From Candidatus Rickettsiella viridis (lineage in GTDB: Bacteria > Pseudomonadota > Gammaproteobacteria > Diplorickettsiales > Diplorickettsiaceae), in contig NZ_AP018005.1 of assembly GCF_003966755.1 (NCBI RefSeq), positions 310,001 to 374,000 on the forward strand: a stretch of DNA of 64,000 nucleotides, written 5' to 3'. The position numbers and the translations under genes are program-made. Within the stretch, counting starts at the first letter, position 1; every line of letters begins with the position of its first letter. Of this stretch, positions 47,129 to 56,136 are shown piece by piece. The notes beneath the pieces are model-generated. The model worked only from the letters and a program-made list of their open reading frames with translations. It was not told the DNA's origin and did not search any database.

Positions 47129-47887
47129 ATGACTAAACCTACTGAACGTTTTACAGAAACGGTACAAGATTACGTGAAATATAGACCTTCCTATCCTAAG
47201 GCGGTGTTAGATACGCTGATTGATGAGTGCGGACTCAATAAAGACAAGGTGATCGCTGATATAGGCTCAGGGACAGGATTATTAGCGCAATTATTCCTAG
47301 ATAATGGGAATACGGTTTATGGCGTGGAGCCTAATCAAGCCATGCGCGAGGCAGGCGAAGCCTATTTACAGCGATATACACATTTTTACAGTAGGGCCGG
47401 TAGTGCTGAAGCGACGGGCTTAGCGGATAAAAGCATTGATTTTATAACCGTGGGTACAGCTTTTCATTGGTTTGATCCTGAAAAAACTAAACAGGAATTT
47501 CAGCGTATTGCAAAATCTAATGCGTGGGTACTTTTAGTTTGGAATGTAAGAAGCACTGAAAAATCCGCACTAGTTAGCGATTATGAGGGTTTGATACGCC
47601 AATATGGTAAAGACTATAGTACTTCAAACGCTAAAAAAATGGATAAAGTCGCTATGGATAGATTTTTTAAACCTCAATCAATAAGAACGGCTTCTTTTGA
47701 GAATACACAACAGTTTGATTGGCAGGGTTTTAAAGGTAGGTTGTTATCGACTTCTTATAGCTTACGAGCGGGTGATTTAGGCTACGAAGCGATGTTAGCA
47801 GGGTTAAAAACGATTTTTGCGCGTTATCAAAAAGGGGGTATAGTCACGTTTTTATATGATACCAAACTATACTATTCTCCTATTTAA
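47129..47887 (+). CDS. Class I SAM-dependent methyltransferase
   Basis: The 252-residue protein has the SAM-binding motif IADIGSGTGLLAQLFLDNG (residues 41-59), the acidic end VYGVEPN and the FITVGTAFHWFDPEKTKQEFQRI block typical of the Methyltransf_11/25 group (YcgJ-like). The substrate is unknown. The gene is divergent from the GH19 gene and 47 bases before hemW. Confidence 0.85.
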   Translation: MTKPTERFTETVQDYVKYRPSYPKAVLDTLIDECGLNKDKVIADIGSGTGLLAQLFLDNGNTVYGVEPNQAMREAGEAYLQRYTHFYSRAGSAEATGLADKSIDFITVGTAFHWFDPEKTKQEFQRIAKSNAWVLLVWNVRSTEKSALVSDYEGLIRQYGKDYSTSNAKKMDKVAMDRFFKPQSIRTASFENTQQFDWQGFKGRLLSTSYSLRAGDLGYEAMLAGLKTIFARYQKGGIVTFLYDTKLYYSPI

Positions 47888-47934
47888 GTTAAAATAACGT
47901 GTAAAAATACTAAAAAATCGAGCTAATTTCCTTT

Positions 47935-49080
47935 ATGTTGAAGACGCCCCCGCTATCGCTTTATATCCACTTTCCGTGGTGCATACGTAAATGTCCTTAC
48001 TGTGACTTTAATTCACATACCTTGCGGGCTGAATTGCCAGAAATGGCTTATATAGACGCTTTAATTGAAGATTTAGACCAGCAACTACCTAAAGTGCAAG
48101 ATCCTCCACTGGTCAGTATTTTTATGGGCGGAGGAACCCCCAGTTTGTTTTCACCCAGTGCTATTAACTATTTGTTAGATGCAATAAGAAAACGTTTAGA
48201 TTTTTCTACGGACATTGAAATAACCTTAGAAGCTAATCCAGGAACGGTAGAATACCAACGTTTTGCTGGTTATTGTGCGGCAGGTGTTAATCGACTTTCT
48301 ATTGGTATCCAAAGTTTTCAAGACCATCAATTAAAAGCATTAGGGCGTATTCACAATGGAAACGAAGCGAGTAACGCTGTTATGGCGGCTAAAGCGGCGG
48401 GTTTTAGCAATATTAATTTAGACTTAATGCATGGATTGCCTGGTCAGAGTTTAAAAGAAGGTTTAGGCGATCTAAGTAGAGCGTTGGAACTCGATCCTAG
48501 CCATATTTCATGGTATCAATTGACTATAGAGCCAAATACTGAATTTGCGGTAAGGCCACCCACCTTACCTATTGATGATGCGATTTGGGAATTACAAGTA
48601 CAAGCTAAAACGCATTTGACAAAAAACGCGTATAAACAATATGAAATTTCTGCTTATAGCCGAGAATCGTATATCTGCAAGCACAATCAGAATTATTGGG
48701 AATTTGGTGATTACTTAGGCATTGGAGCGGGTGCACACAGCAAATTAAGCGATGCTGAAAACCAAACCATTACGCGTGCCTGGAAGCATAAAAACCCTAA
48801 AGATTATTTGGGAAGAAAGAATAATTTTTTAGCGGAAGAAAAACTTATTGCACAAGAAGAGTTAGCCTTTGAATTTATGCTAAATGCGTTGCGGCTTCAT
48901 TATCCTATTTCTATCGCATTATTTGAGCAACGTACGGGACTTTCTTTTTCTACACTAACAGGGCCATTGTTTGAAGCAGAAAAATTAGAACTATTGAAAG
49001 TGACTAAAACAGACATTCTTCTGAGTGATAGAGGAAAGCGTTTTTACAACGACCTGGTGACTTTATTTTTGCCGCGTTAA
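47935..49080 (+). CDS. hemW: Radical SAM heme chaperone HemW
   Basis: The 381-residue protein has SLYIHFPWCIRKCPYCDFNSH (CxxxCxxC, residues 16-23), the GGGTPSLF motif, LTIEPNT and the HemW C-terminal domain. HemW relates to HemN but lacks its extra N-terminal part; it is thought to insert heme. In many bacteria it follows rdgB; here it follows a methyltransferase gene. It converges with trmB. Confidence 0.95.
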   Translation: MLKTPPLSLYIHFPWCIRKCPYCDFNSHTLRAELPEMAYIDALIEDLDQQLPKVQDPPLVSIFMGGGTPSLFSPSAINYLLDAIRKRLDFSTDIEITLEANPGTVEYQRFAGYCAAGVNRLSIGIQSFQDHQLKALGRIHNGNEASNAVMAAKAAGFSNINLDLMHGLPGQSLKEGLGDLSRALELDPSHISWYQLTIEPNTEFAVRPPTLPIDDAIWELQVQAKTHLTKNAYKQYEISAYSRESYICKHNQNYWEFGDYLGIGAGAHSKLSDAENQTITRAWKHKNPKDYLGRKNNFLAEEKLIAQEELAFEFMLNALRLHYPISIALFEQRTGLSFSTLTGPLFEAEKLELLKVTKTDILLSDRGKRFYNDLVTLFLPR

Positions 49081-49082
49081 AT

Positions 49083-49102
49083 TTTTATTCTGTAGAATAA
49101 AA
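49083..49102. terminator. Possible bidirectional terminator between hemW and trmB
   Basis: TTTTATTCT and AGAATAAAA form perfect 9-bp arms around GT, across the trmB stop codon. The loop is very short and the stem AT-rich, so the call is weak. Confidence 0.3.
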
Positions 49103-49801
49103 GACTAAATCCCAGATTTGATGACCTAATTGTTGACCGCGTTTTTCAAATTTAGTCAGTGCTCGTTGGGATAATCGCGGTGAGAATTGATTTTTTCCCG
49201 CGCGATTTTTTAGACCGAATGTGTTTTCTAAAACAACCAGCATATGTTCTGCATAATCTTGCCAATCCGTAGCCAGTTGCAATTCACCGCCTACTTTTAG
49301 TTTTTTTTGCAGTAATTGAGCCGATTGTAGTTGAATGAGTCGACGCTTGTGATGTCTTCTTTTTGGCCAGGGATCAGGAAAGAAAATTTGGATGGCATGC
49401 AAACTTTTATCTGCAATACAGTTATCTAGGATTTCTATCGCATCCGCTGGGCATATTTTTAGGTTATGTAGTTTGAGTGCTTCAATACCTAGCAGCACCG
49501 CCGCAATGCCTGGGCGATGGACTTCTATGCCTAGAAAGTTTTGTTCAGGATAGCGTTGTGCCTGTTCAAGTAAATGGTGCCCCATGCCGAAACCAATTTC
49601 TAAGGTAGTGGGTGCTACGCGCTGAAAAGCGTGTTCTAGGTTTAATAATTCTTTCTTTGTAGCGAGACCATACTCACTTAAAAGAGTGCTTAAGGCACGT
49701 TTTCGCTCGTTGCTTAAGCTGGCTTGCCGATGTACAAAACTCCGTATAGGTTTGAATGAAGGCGGGCTATTTGTTTTTAATAGCGGGTTTATCGGATTCA
49801 T
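49085..49801 (-). CDS. trmB: tRNA (guanine-N7-)-methyltransferase
   Basis: The 238-residue protein makes m7G46 in tRNA. It has EIGFGMGHHLLEQAQ (SAM site near residue 72) and the family's IQIFFPDPWPKRRHHKRRL motif, with TKFEKRGQQLGHQIWDL at the C-terminus. It starts on the overlapping stop of elbB (4 bases). Confidence 0.96.
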   Translation of the reverse strand: MNPINPLLKTNSPPSFKPIRSFVHRQASLSNERKRALSTLLSEYGLATKKELLNLEHAFQRVAPTTLEIGFGMGHHLLEQAQRYPEQNFLGIEVHRPGIAAVLLGIEALKLHNLKICPADAIEILDNCIADKSLHAIQIFFPDPWPKRRHHKRRLIQLQSAQLLQKKLKVGGELQLATDWQDYAEHMLVVLENTFGLKNRAGKNQFSPRLSQRALTKFEKRGQQLGHQIWDLVFYSTE

Positions 49802-50463
49802 CGTGCGAGTAGGTGTAAAAGTTCTTTAACTAAACATTCAATACCGGTAGCTACTTCGTTGATTGAGCGTGTCAACATATAAGCAGGGGTGCTGACCACT
49901 TTATGCTTTTCATCCACAACACAATCAGTTGTGGTACAGCTTATGTGCTCAACTCCCATTTTTGTTAAAATGGCAGCGGTTTCTTTGTCCTCGCCAATCG
50001 TTAATTTTATGCCAGGTGGATAAAGCTTTGCTGCTAAAACAGGCGCAATACAAATAAAGCCGGCTGGTTTTTTGGCCTCGATCATTGCTTTAGAGAATTT
50101 TAATACATCTGCTTGAACGGAATAGTCTTCTTTATTAAGGCCAAAGCTACATAAATTGAGTGCAGCGCCAAAGCCGCCGGGAAATATAACGGCCGCATAA
50201 TCAGCCGGGTTCACTGTAGCAATATCTTTAATTTTGCACCGTGCTATACGGGCAGATTCCTCTAATACATTACGCTGCGCGTGGGTTGAGTTTTCTTTAG
50301 TTAGCATGTTGCTAACCTGCGTTTGAGGGATATTGGGTGCCAAACATTGGTAGTGGATACCTGCTCGGTCTAAGGCCAATAGGGTTAAGGTGGCTTCGTG
50401 GATTTCGCTTCCATCTAAAGCCCCACAGCCAGATAAAATGACTGCAATTGTTTGTTCTTGCAT
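49798..50463 (-). CDS. elbB: Isoprenoid biosynthesis glyoxalase ElbB
   Basis: The 221-residue DJ-1/PfpI-type protein has ILSGCGALDGSEIHEA at the N-terminus, IFPGGFGAALNLCSFG, and the nucleophile-elbow-like GFICIAPVLAAKL (Cys near residue 138). The E. coli homologue shows glyoxalase activity and was linked to isoprenoid synthesis. It overlaps trmB by 4 bases and is divergent from arnT. Confidence 0.92.
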   Translation of the reverse strand: MQEQTIAVILSGCGALDGSEIHEATLTLLALDRAGIHYQCLAPNIPQTQVSNMLTKENSTHAQRNVLEESARIARCKIKDIATVNPADYAAVIFPGGFGAALNLCSFGLNKEDYSVQADVLKFSKAMIEAKKPAGFICIAPVLAAKLYPPGIKLTIGEDKETAAILTKMGVEHISCTTTDCVVDEKHKVVSTPAYMLTRSINEVATGIECLVKELLHLLAR

Positions 50464-50503
50464 TGCTTTTCCCTTTCAGAAACGTTATAAATTTGACCTA
50501 TTA

Positions 50504-50529
50504 TACGCACTGCGCTTGAAGATGCGAAC
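50504..50529 (+). repeat. Solo end-like repeat motif between elbB and arnT
   Basis: TACGCACTGCGCTTGAAGAT then GCGAAC matches the 26-bp motif seen at 3910, 23415, 58514 and 59997. It lies 63 bases before the arnT ATG and could overlap promoter elements of either divergent gene. Confidence 0.45.
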
Positions 50530-50591
50530 CTGGCAATGCAAGTGTCTTTTAGCGTTACTTTCTAAACCCCTTTTAAAATAGGGATATATCA

Positions 50592-52343
50592 ATGTCAATG
50601 CTTCAACAACAATGTAAGCGGGGAACTTGGTGCTTTGATTTATTAGCGCTAACCGCTTTTATTGTTTTGTTATTTGGGTTGTTTTTGGGATCTAGGCCGT
50701 TGAGTACGCCGGATGAAGCACGTTATTCGGAGATTTCAAGGGAGATGTTGGTATTGCATGATTTTGTTACCCCGCATCTCAACGGTGTTAAATATTTCGA
50801 AAAACCGCCGCTGTTTTATTGGATACAAGCGGCGTCTATTAAATTATTTCATCCTGAACTGGGCCAACAGAGCCGTTCACAGTCTATTACTAAGCTAGAT
50901 AAACCTTGGTCTATCAAATCCATTAATGAATGGATCGTGCGGCTGCCTAATGCCTTAATTGCCTTGTTAGGTTGTTTGTTGCTTTATGCCGCAGGACGAC
51001 AGCTTTTTGATCGTCAGACGGGCTTAATCAGTGCGGTGATTTTAGCCACTAGTTTTTTATATTTTACATTAGCGCGTATGGTAACGCTGGATATGAGTTT
51101 ATCCGTGTTTCTATCCGGTAGCTTGCTGGCTTTTTTAGTGGCAGCCAATACGCCTCCTGGTTGTAAGCGACGCTATATATTCTATTTGGCATATAGTTTT
51201 GCTGCTTTAGCGGTGTTAACCAAAGGGTTAATTGGTATTGTGTTTCCAGTGATGATCGTAGGAAGTTGGATTTTGTTGACGCAGCAATGGCGTTTACTAA
51301 AGCAGATGTTTCTGCCTACTGGAATCTTATTATTTTTACTGATCGTTTTGCCTTGGCATATTCTGGTACAGCTAAAAAATCCTGAATTTTTTCAATTTTA
51401 TTTTGTTGATCAGCAATTTTTACGCTATTCAACCCTGATTGCACAGCGATACCAGCCCGCTTGGTTTTTTGTGCCTATTTTTTTGGCAGGCTTTTTACCC
51501 TGGGTTGTTTTTTTGTTCCAAGCCATCGTGGCCTATTTTCCTAAAACATGGCAGCAAATCGCAGAGAAGCGTCAGCACCTATTTTTACTGCTATGGATAA
51601 GCATTATTTTTATTTTCTTTTCTCTTTCGCACTCAAAATTAATTCCCTATATTTTACCTATTTTTCCGGCAGTAGCATTGTTAACAGCGCGTTATTTAGC
51701 GACACATGCTTATCAAGCCAGTGCTAAGTGGGGTATTATTTTATTGCCTTGCATTTGGATTACGTTGGGTCTGCTCGGTACATTATGGTTATGGCATCAT
51801 CCGGTTGTCGATTTACCCAAGCCGGGTATCCCTTTTTTAGTCGCGGGCTATAGTGTTTTTCTGTTAGCTAGTTTATTGGCTGCATTTATTTATATAAGGC
51901 ATCGCGTAAAAATAGCGTTTATTTTATTGACGCTAGGCAGTGCGATTAGTTTTATTATTTTTTCAACCGGTATTCCTTACGTCGATACGCGTTCAATTAA
52001 ACCTTTAGTGCAGATATTAAAACCTTTATTACACGCTCAAGATAAAATAGTTGCCTTTGGTAATTATTATCAAGATTTGCCTTTTTATCTAAACCAGCAA
52101 GTGATGACGGTTAATGTGGAGGGTGAGCTCGGTTTTGGCATGCAACACCAAAATACCAGCGCGTGGATGCTGAAAGAAGATAAGTTTTGGCCATTATGGG
52201 AGAGCGATCAGCGCGTTTTTATGCTGGTAGATCAGGCACTCTATCAATTTTTTAAGAAAAACAAAAAATCGATTTATTTCGTTACTGCAACACCACAAGA
52301 TGTTTTATTAACTAATCATCCTATACTGAAGGATAAACAATGA
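50592..52343 (+). CDS. arnT: Lipid A 4-amino-4-deoxy-L-arabinose transferase (ArnT-like, GT83)
   Basis: The 583-residue polytopic membrane protein has the catalytic loop STPDEARYSEISREMLVLHDFVTPHLNGVKYFEKPPLFYW (residues 39-78) with Asp and Glu as in ArnT and other PMT-type enzymes, about 12 helices, and a periplasmic C-terminal domain. It moves L-Ara4N from undecaprenyl phosphate to lipid A, which gives polymyxin and antimicrobial-peptide resistance in relatives. It overlaps arnC by 4 bases. Confidence 0.9.
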   Translation: MSMLQQQCKRGTWCFDLLALTAFIVLLFGLFLGSRPLSTPDEARYSEISREMLVLHDFVTPHLNGVKYFEKPPLFYWIQAASIKLFHPELGQQSRSQSITKLDKPWSIKSINEWIVRLPNALIALLGCLLLYAAGRQLFDRQTGLISAVILATSFLYFTLARMVTLDMSLSVFLSGSLLAFLVAANTPPGCKRRYIFYLAYSFAALAVLTKGLIGIVFPVMIVGSWILLTQQWRLLKQMFLPTGILLFLLIVLPWHILVQLKNPEFFQFYFVDQQFLRYSTLIAQRYQPAWFFVPIFLAGFLPWVVFLFQAIVAYFPKTWQQIAEKRQHLFLLLWISIIFIFFSLSHSKLIPYILPIFPAVALLTARYLATHAYQASAKWGIILLPCIWITLGLLGTLWLWHHPVVDLPKPGIPFLVAGYSVFLLASLLAAFIYIRHRVKIAFILLTLGSAISFIIFSTGIPYVDTRSIKPLVQILKPLLHAQDKIVAFGNYYQDLPFYLNQQVMTVNVEGELGFGMQHQNTSAWMLKEDKFWPLWESDQRVFMLVDQALYQFFKKNKKSIYFVTATPQDVLLTNHPILKDKQ

Positions 52344-53290
52344 CATTGCCCTATTTAAGTATCGTTATCCCTGTTTACAATGAATCAGACAATTTAGAGC
52401 AGCTCTATCAACGTTTAATAAGTAGTTTGGACAAGCAGGGTAAATCTTATGAAATTCTGTTTATCAATGATGGCAGCAAAGATAGTTCTTATGAACTGTT
52501 AAATGAATTACAACAACGACGACCAGAACAAATTCGTATCATTCATTTTAATGGTAATTTTGGCCAGCATATGGCAGTCATGGCTGGTTTTGAGCGAGTG
52601 CGAGGTGAAGTAGTCATTACATTGGATGCGGATCTGCAAAATCCACCCGAAGAAATTCCTGCATTGGTTCAAGCAATAGAAAAAGGGCATGATTATGTAG
52701 GCGGTGTTCGACAAAAGCGTCAAGATTCCTTTTTTCGCCGCTACGCATCCAAGCTCAATAATTGGTTGCGCTATAAAATGACAAAGATTCGCTTAACCGA
52801 TCAAGGTTGTATGTTAAGAGCCTATAGTCGACCACTGATTGATCGCATGGTAGCCAGTAAAGAAACCTCGCTTTTTATTCCGGCACAAGCGTATAGCCTT
52901 TCGAATAGTCCCACCGAAATTGCTGTAGCACATGATGCGCGTGAGGCGGGCGAATCTAAATATAATTTATATCGTTTATTACGACTTAACTTTGATCTGA
53001 TGACGGGGTTTTCTTTATTACCCTTACAGGTTTTTACCATGATAGGGATTTTGATTTCGGGTTTAAGTGGTTTGTTCGTTATGTATATGTTTTTACGCCG
53101 TTTGTTTATTGGTCCTGAGGCCGAAGGTGTTTTTACACTGTTTGCTATCTTATTCTTTTTAATGGGTATTTGTTTGATGGGTTTAGGTATTATGGGCGAA
53201 TATATTGGCCGTATTTATCAGGAAGTGCGACAGCGTCCGCGTTATGTGATTAAAGAAATTGTTGAAAGCCCGTTAAAGGATAAACAATAA
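52340..53290 (+). CDS. arnC: Undecaprenyl-phosphate 4-deoxy-4-formamido-L-arabinose transferase
   Basis: The 316-residue GT2 enzyme has LSIVIPVYNESDNLEQLY at the start, FINDGSKDSS, TLDADLQNPPEE (metal-binding DxD type), DQGCMLRAYSR, and two C-terminal transmembrane helices. It loads Ara4FN onto the undecaprenyl carrier for ArnD and ArnT. It is between arnT and arnD; an interspersed element separates it from arnD. Confidence 0.93.
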   Translation: MTLPYLSIVIPVYNESDNLEQLYQRLISSLDKQGKSYEILFINDGSKDSSYELLNELQQRRPEQIRIIHFNGNFGQHMAVMAGFERVRGEVVITLDADLQNPPEEIPALVQAIEKGHDYVGGVRQKRQDSFFRRYASKLNNWLRYKMTKIRLTDQGCMLRAYSRPLIDRMVASKETSLFIPAQAYSLSNSPTEIAVAHDAREAGESKYNLYRLLRLNFDLMTGFSLLPLQVFTMIGILISGLSGLFVMYMFLRRLFIGPEAEGVFTLFAILFFLMGICLMGLGIMGEYIGRIYQEVRQRPRYVIKEIVESPLKDKQ

Positions 53291-53309
53291 AATGTCATAC
53301 TCTAGAATA

Positions 53310-53431
53310 TACTCACAGCAATGGGATTTTCGGCAAGGCGCCGCGAAAATGAAGCAACCGGAGTGTATATATGATACATGAGGATGGCGAATTGAGCGGC
53401 AACACAGCCGAAAATTCTAGTGCGAAGAGTA
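53310..53431 (+). mobile_element. 122-bp TA-flanked element forming the 5' end of arnD
   Basis: It runs TACTCACAGCAATGGG ... AGTGCGAAGAGTA after TA at 53308-53309; the right flank is TT. One extra A (GAAGC instead of GAGC) puts a TGA in the reading frame upstream. GGAG followed 7 bases later by ATG (53371) then opens the arnD frame from inside the element. Confidence 0.88.
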
Positions 53432-54357
53432 TTGCTATTAAGATTGATGTGGATACAGAGAGAGGAACTCGAATCGGTGTGCCTAATCTTATCCAATTAT
53501 TTAAACAGTTGAATATTCCGGCTACTTTTTTATTTTCTTTGGGGCCAGATAATACCGGGCGAGCGATTAAACGGATCTTTCGTCCCGGGTTTCTTAAAAA
53601 AGTGTCGCGTAGTAATGTGGTCGGTGTTTATGGGTTTCGCACACTACTGAATGGCGTGCTATGGCCAGGACCGCATATCGGCCGACATTGTGAAGATATC
53701 ATGCGTCAGACTGAAAAAGCAGGTCATGAAGTTGGCATTCATTGCTATGACCATATTCGTTGGCAGGATAATTTACATGCTTGGGCTAAAGAAGGAGTTT
53801 TTAAAGAGTTTAAAAAGGCCTGTGACGAATTTCAGCGAATATTTTTGCGTGCGCCTTTAACAGCAGGTGCGGCGGGTTGGCAGGCGAGTGCGTATAGTTT
53901 AGCGGCTTATGATGCGGCGAATTTATATTATGCCAGTGACGCACGTGGTATTTATCCTTGCTTTCCAAAGGTAGGCGCAACAGTGTTTAAAACACTGCAG
54001 ATTCCAACTAATTTACCAACCTTAGATGAGTTACTGGGTCGCACAGAGTTTCCGTTAGCGTCGCTGGATGAGTATTATCTTGGTTTGTTGCGTGATGATG
54101 TAGTTAATGTTTTAACCATTCATGCCGAAATAGAGGGCATGGCTTATCTGAGTTTTTTTACCGAGTTTCTAAAGAAAGCTCAGCGGCAGGGGATAGGTTT
54201 TCAAACATTGCAAACGGTGGCGCAACGTTGTTTAGAGAACCGGGACAGGATTCCGGTTTGTGAATTAATACAAGGCACTGTGGATGGTCGTTCAGGCACA
54301 TTGGCCGTTTTAGAAAATGAAAAGAGTATCATTCCAGATGCTCATAACCAAAAATGA
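53371..54357 (+). CDS. arnD: 4-deoxy-4-formamido-L-arabinose-phosphoundecaprenol deformylase with element-derived N-terminus
   Basis: The 328-residue polysaccharide-deacetylase-type protein matches ArnD: IKIDVDTERGTRIGVPNL (metal Asp), LFSLGPDNTGRAIKRIF, HEVGIHCYDHIRWQ (metal His), AAGWQASAYSL, and TIHAEIEGMAY. The first 21 residues (MIHEDGELSGNTAENSSAKSI) come from the element. Family sequence begins at AIKIDVD with no ATG, GTG or TTG just before it, so the start at 53371 inside the element, with GGAG ahead, seems to be the working one. ArnD deformylates Und-P-Ara4FN. Its end overlaps the convergent GNAT gene by 16 bases. Confidence 0.93.
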   Translation: MIHEDGELSGNTAENSSAKSIAIKIDVDTERGTRIGVPNLIQLFKQLNIPATFLFSLGPDNTGRAIKRIFRPGFLKKVSRSNVVGVYGFRTLLNGVLWPGPHIGRHCEDIMRQTEKAGHEVGIHCYDHIRWQDNLHAWAKEGVFKEFKKACDEFQRIFLRAPLTAGAAGWQASAYSLAAYDAANLYYASDARGIYPCFPKVGATVFKTLQIPTNLPTLDELLGRTEFPLASLDEYYLGLLRDDVVNVLTIHAEIEGMAYLSFFTEFLKKAQRQGIGFQTLQTVAQRCLENRDRIPVCELIQGTVDGRSGTLAVLENEKSIIPDAHNQK

Positions 54358-55058
54358 TAAAAATATTCTTCTTTTTCTAATTGATAACCACAGCTTTCAT
54401 ATAAACGACACGCTTTAGGGTTGGTTTTTTGTGTTAGCACTTGGCTAATGAAGTAATTGTGTTCAAGACACCAATGTTGTGCCGCTTGTACTAAACGTTT
54501 TCCTAAACCTTGTCCCTGATAAGCAGGCATAACACCGACTAAGCTTAAATCACCACGACCTTGTTTTTCATCAATGACTACCATGCCGGCAATGGAGGCT
54601 TGTTTTTTTATAACTAATACCGCTTTAGCCACCATTTTTCGGCAAGCATTGTTTATCCACGCTGTATAGAGTTTGCTGACTTGTTCGGTACTTAGCTTAG
54701 GGTCGTGAGCAAAGCGAGAAAATTGGCTGATTTCTAGAGCAATGGTTTCCAATTCTGCATTTGCTGTAGGTGTGAGATAAGTTTCCACCTCTTTATAGTC
54801 AGGCAAAGGGGGTAGCGCCATTAAATCTAAGCAATAAGTGAGTTTTTCATCGGCTAAAAAGCCTCCGCAGTCTTGGGCAGCTTGTTGCGATAGCGTATCT
54901 GTACTGTGTATTAACCAATAGACCAGTTTTACACCTTGGGTTTTTAGTGTTTGCAACTGTGTTGCAAGCTGTTGTGCATCCAGGGGCGATGTTAGGATTT
55001 TAGCAACCGATAAACCCAGGATATGGCTATCCCAGTCAAGGAGTTGAGTGTTGTGCAT
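54342..55058 (-). CDS. GNAT-family N-acetyltransferase (WecD-like)
   Basis: The 238-residue protein has a C-terminal GNAT domain with the acetyl-CoA motif GVMPAYQGQGLGKRLVQAA (about residues 174-192) and a following VLTQKTNPKACRLYESCGY. The N-terminal part (LLDWDSHILGLSVAKI) is like that of WecD/RffC sugar acetyltransferases. It lies in opposite direction inside the arn block, so it may act on an amino sugar, but this is inference from place only. Confidence 0.75.
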   Translation of the reverse strand: MHNTQLLDWDSHILGLSVAKILTSPLDAQQLATQLQTLKTQGVKLVYWLIHSTDTLSQQAAQDCGGFLADEKLTYCLDLMALPPLPDYKEVETYLTPTANAELETIALEISQFSRFAHDPKLSTEQVSKLYTAWINNACRKMVAKAVLVIKKQASIAGMVVIDEKQGRGDLSLVGVMPAYQGQGLGKRLVQAAQHWCLEHNYFISQVLTQKTNPKACRLYESCGYQLEKEEYFYHFWL

Positions 55059-55113
55059 AAATTAAGTAGAGTAGGCCAACGTCACACTAGGCCTAGCATT
55101 AAAGTAGTAAAAT

Positions 55114-56136
55114 ATGAGTTTAAAAGTATTAATTCTCGGTATCAATGGATTTATTGGCAGTAGCTTGCTGGAGCAGGCATTGGCGACTAAAAACGATTGG
55201 CACTTTATTGGTTTAGACCTTGCCGACAATAAAATTACTGATTTTTTGGATAATCCACGTTTGCAGTTTAAGCGTGGTGATATCAATCAAGACACCAGCT
55301 GGATAGAGCAACAGATTCAGGTGTGTGACGTTGTTTTGCCACTGGTGGCCATCGCAACGCCAGCGACCTATGTTAACAATCCTTTAGCGGTGTTTGAGTT
55401 AGATTTTGAAGCTAATTTGCGCATCATTCGACTTTGTGTCAAACATAAAAAACGCGTTGTTTTTCCTTCTACTTCCGAAGTATATGGTATGTGTACGGAT
55501 GAAGAATTTGACGAACAAACGAGTAATTTTGTATTAGGGCCTATTAACAAACCACGCTGGATTTACTCATGTAGTAAGCAAATGCTGGATAGAGTCATTC
55601 ATGCTTATGGGTTGCAGAATAAATTATCTTATACTTTATTCCGACCGTTTAATTGGATGGGAGCAAAGCTGGATGATCCACATAATCCAAAACCCGGTAG
55701 TTCACGCGTAGTGAGTCAGTTTATGGGTAATATTTTACGTGGTGAAGCCATTCAATTAGTGAATGGAGGGCAACAACGACGTACTTTTATTGATATAGAA
55801 GATGGTATTGAAGCGTTAATCAAGATTATTGCGAATGAAAATGAAGCGGCTTCACAACGTATCTTTAATATTGGTAATCCAAAGAATGATATTTCGATTC
55901 GAGAATTAGCCGAATTATTAATTGAACAAGTCAAAAACTATCCAAAATATGCGGATGCAGCCAAGAACACACAATTACAAACGGTAGCAGCGGATAATTA
56001 TTATGGAAAAGGTTACCAAGATGTAGACCGTCGGGTTCCATCGATTAAAAATGCCCAAAATTATTTAGGCTGGCAGCCAAAAATCGATATTAAGGCTAGC
56101 GTGAAGAAGATTTTGGATTATTATTTATCTGAGTAA
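55114..56136 (+). CDS. UDP-glucuronate decarboxylase/dehydrogenase, ArnA C-terminal domain alone
   Basis: The 340-residue protein aligns along its whole length with the C-terminal half of ArnA: VLILGINGFIGSSL (NAD site), VVLPLVAIATPATYV, FPSTSEVYGM, IYSCSKQ (YxxxK), FRPFNWMG and YYGKGYQDVDRRVPSI with the active-site Arg. It should turn UDP-glucuronate into the UDP-4-keto-pentose. The N-terminal formyltransferase half of ArnA is absent, and arnB and ugd are not in view. A xylose-forming Uxs role is less likely given the ArnA-type motifs. It overlaps the lpxK end by 41 bases. Confidence 0.88.
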   Translation: MSLKVLILGINGFIGSSLLEQALATKNDWHFIGLDLADNKITDFLDNPRLQFKRGDINQDTSWIEQQIQVCDVVLPLVAIATPATYVNNPLAVFELDFEANLRIIRLCVKHKKRVVFPSTSEVYGMCTDEEFDEQTSNFVLGPINKPRWIYSCSKQMLDRVIHAYGLQNKLSYTLFRPFNWMGAKLDDPHNPKPGSSRVVSQFMGNILRGEAIQLVNGGQQRRTFIDIEDGIEALIKIIANENEAASQRIFNIGNPKNDISIRELAELLIEQVKNYPKYADAAKNTQLQTVAADNYYGKGYQDVDRRVPSIKNAQNYLGWQPKIDIKASVKKILDYYLSE

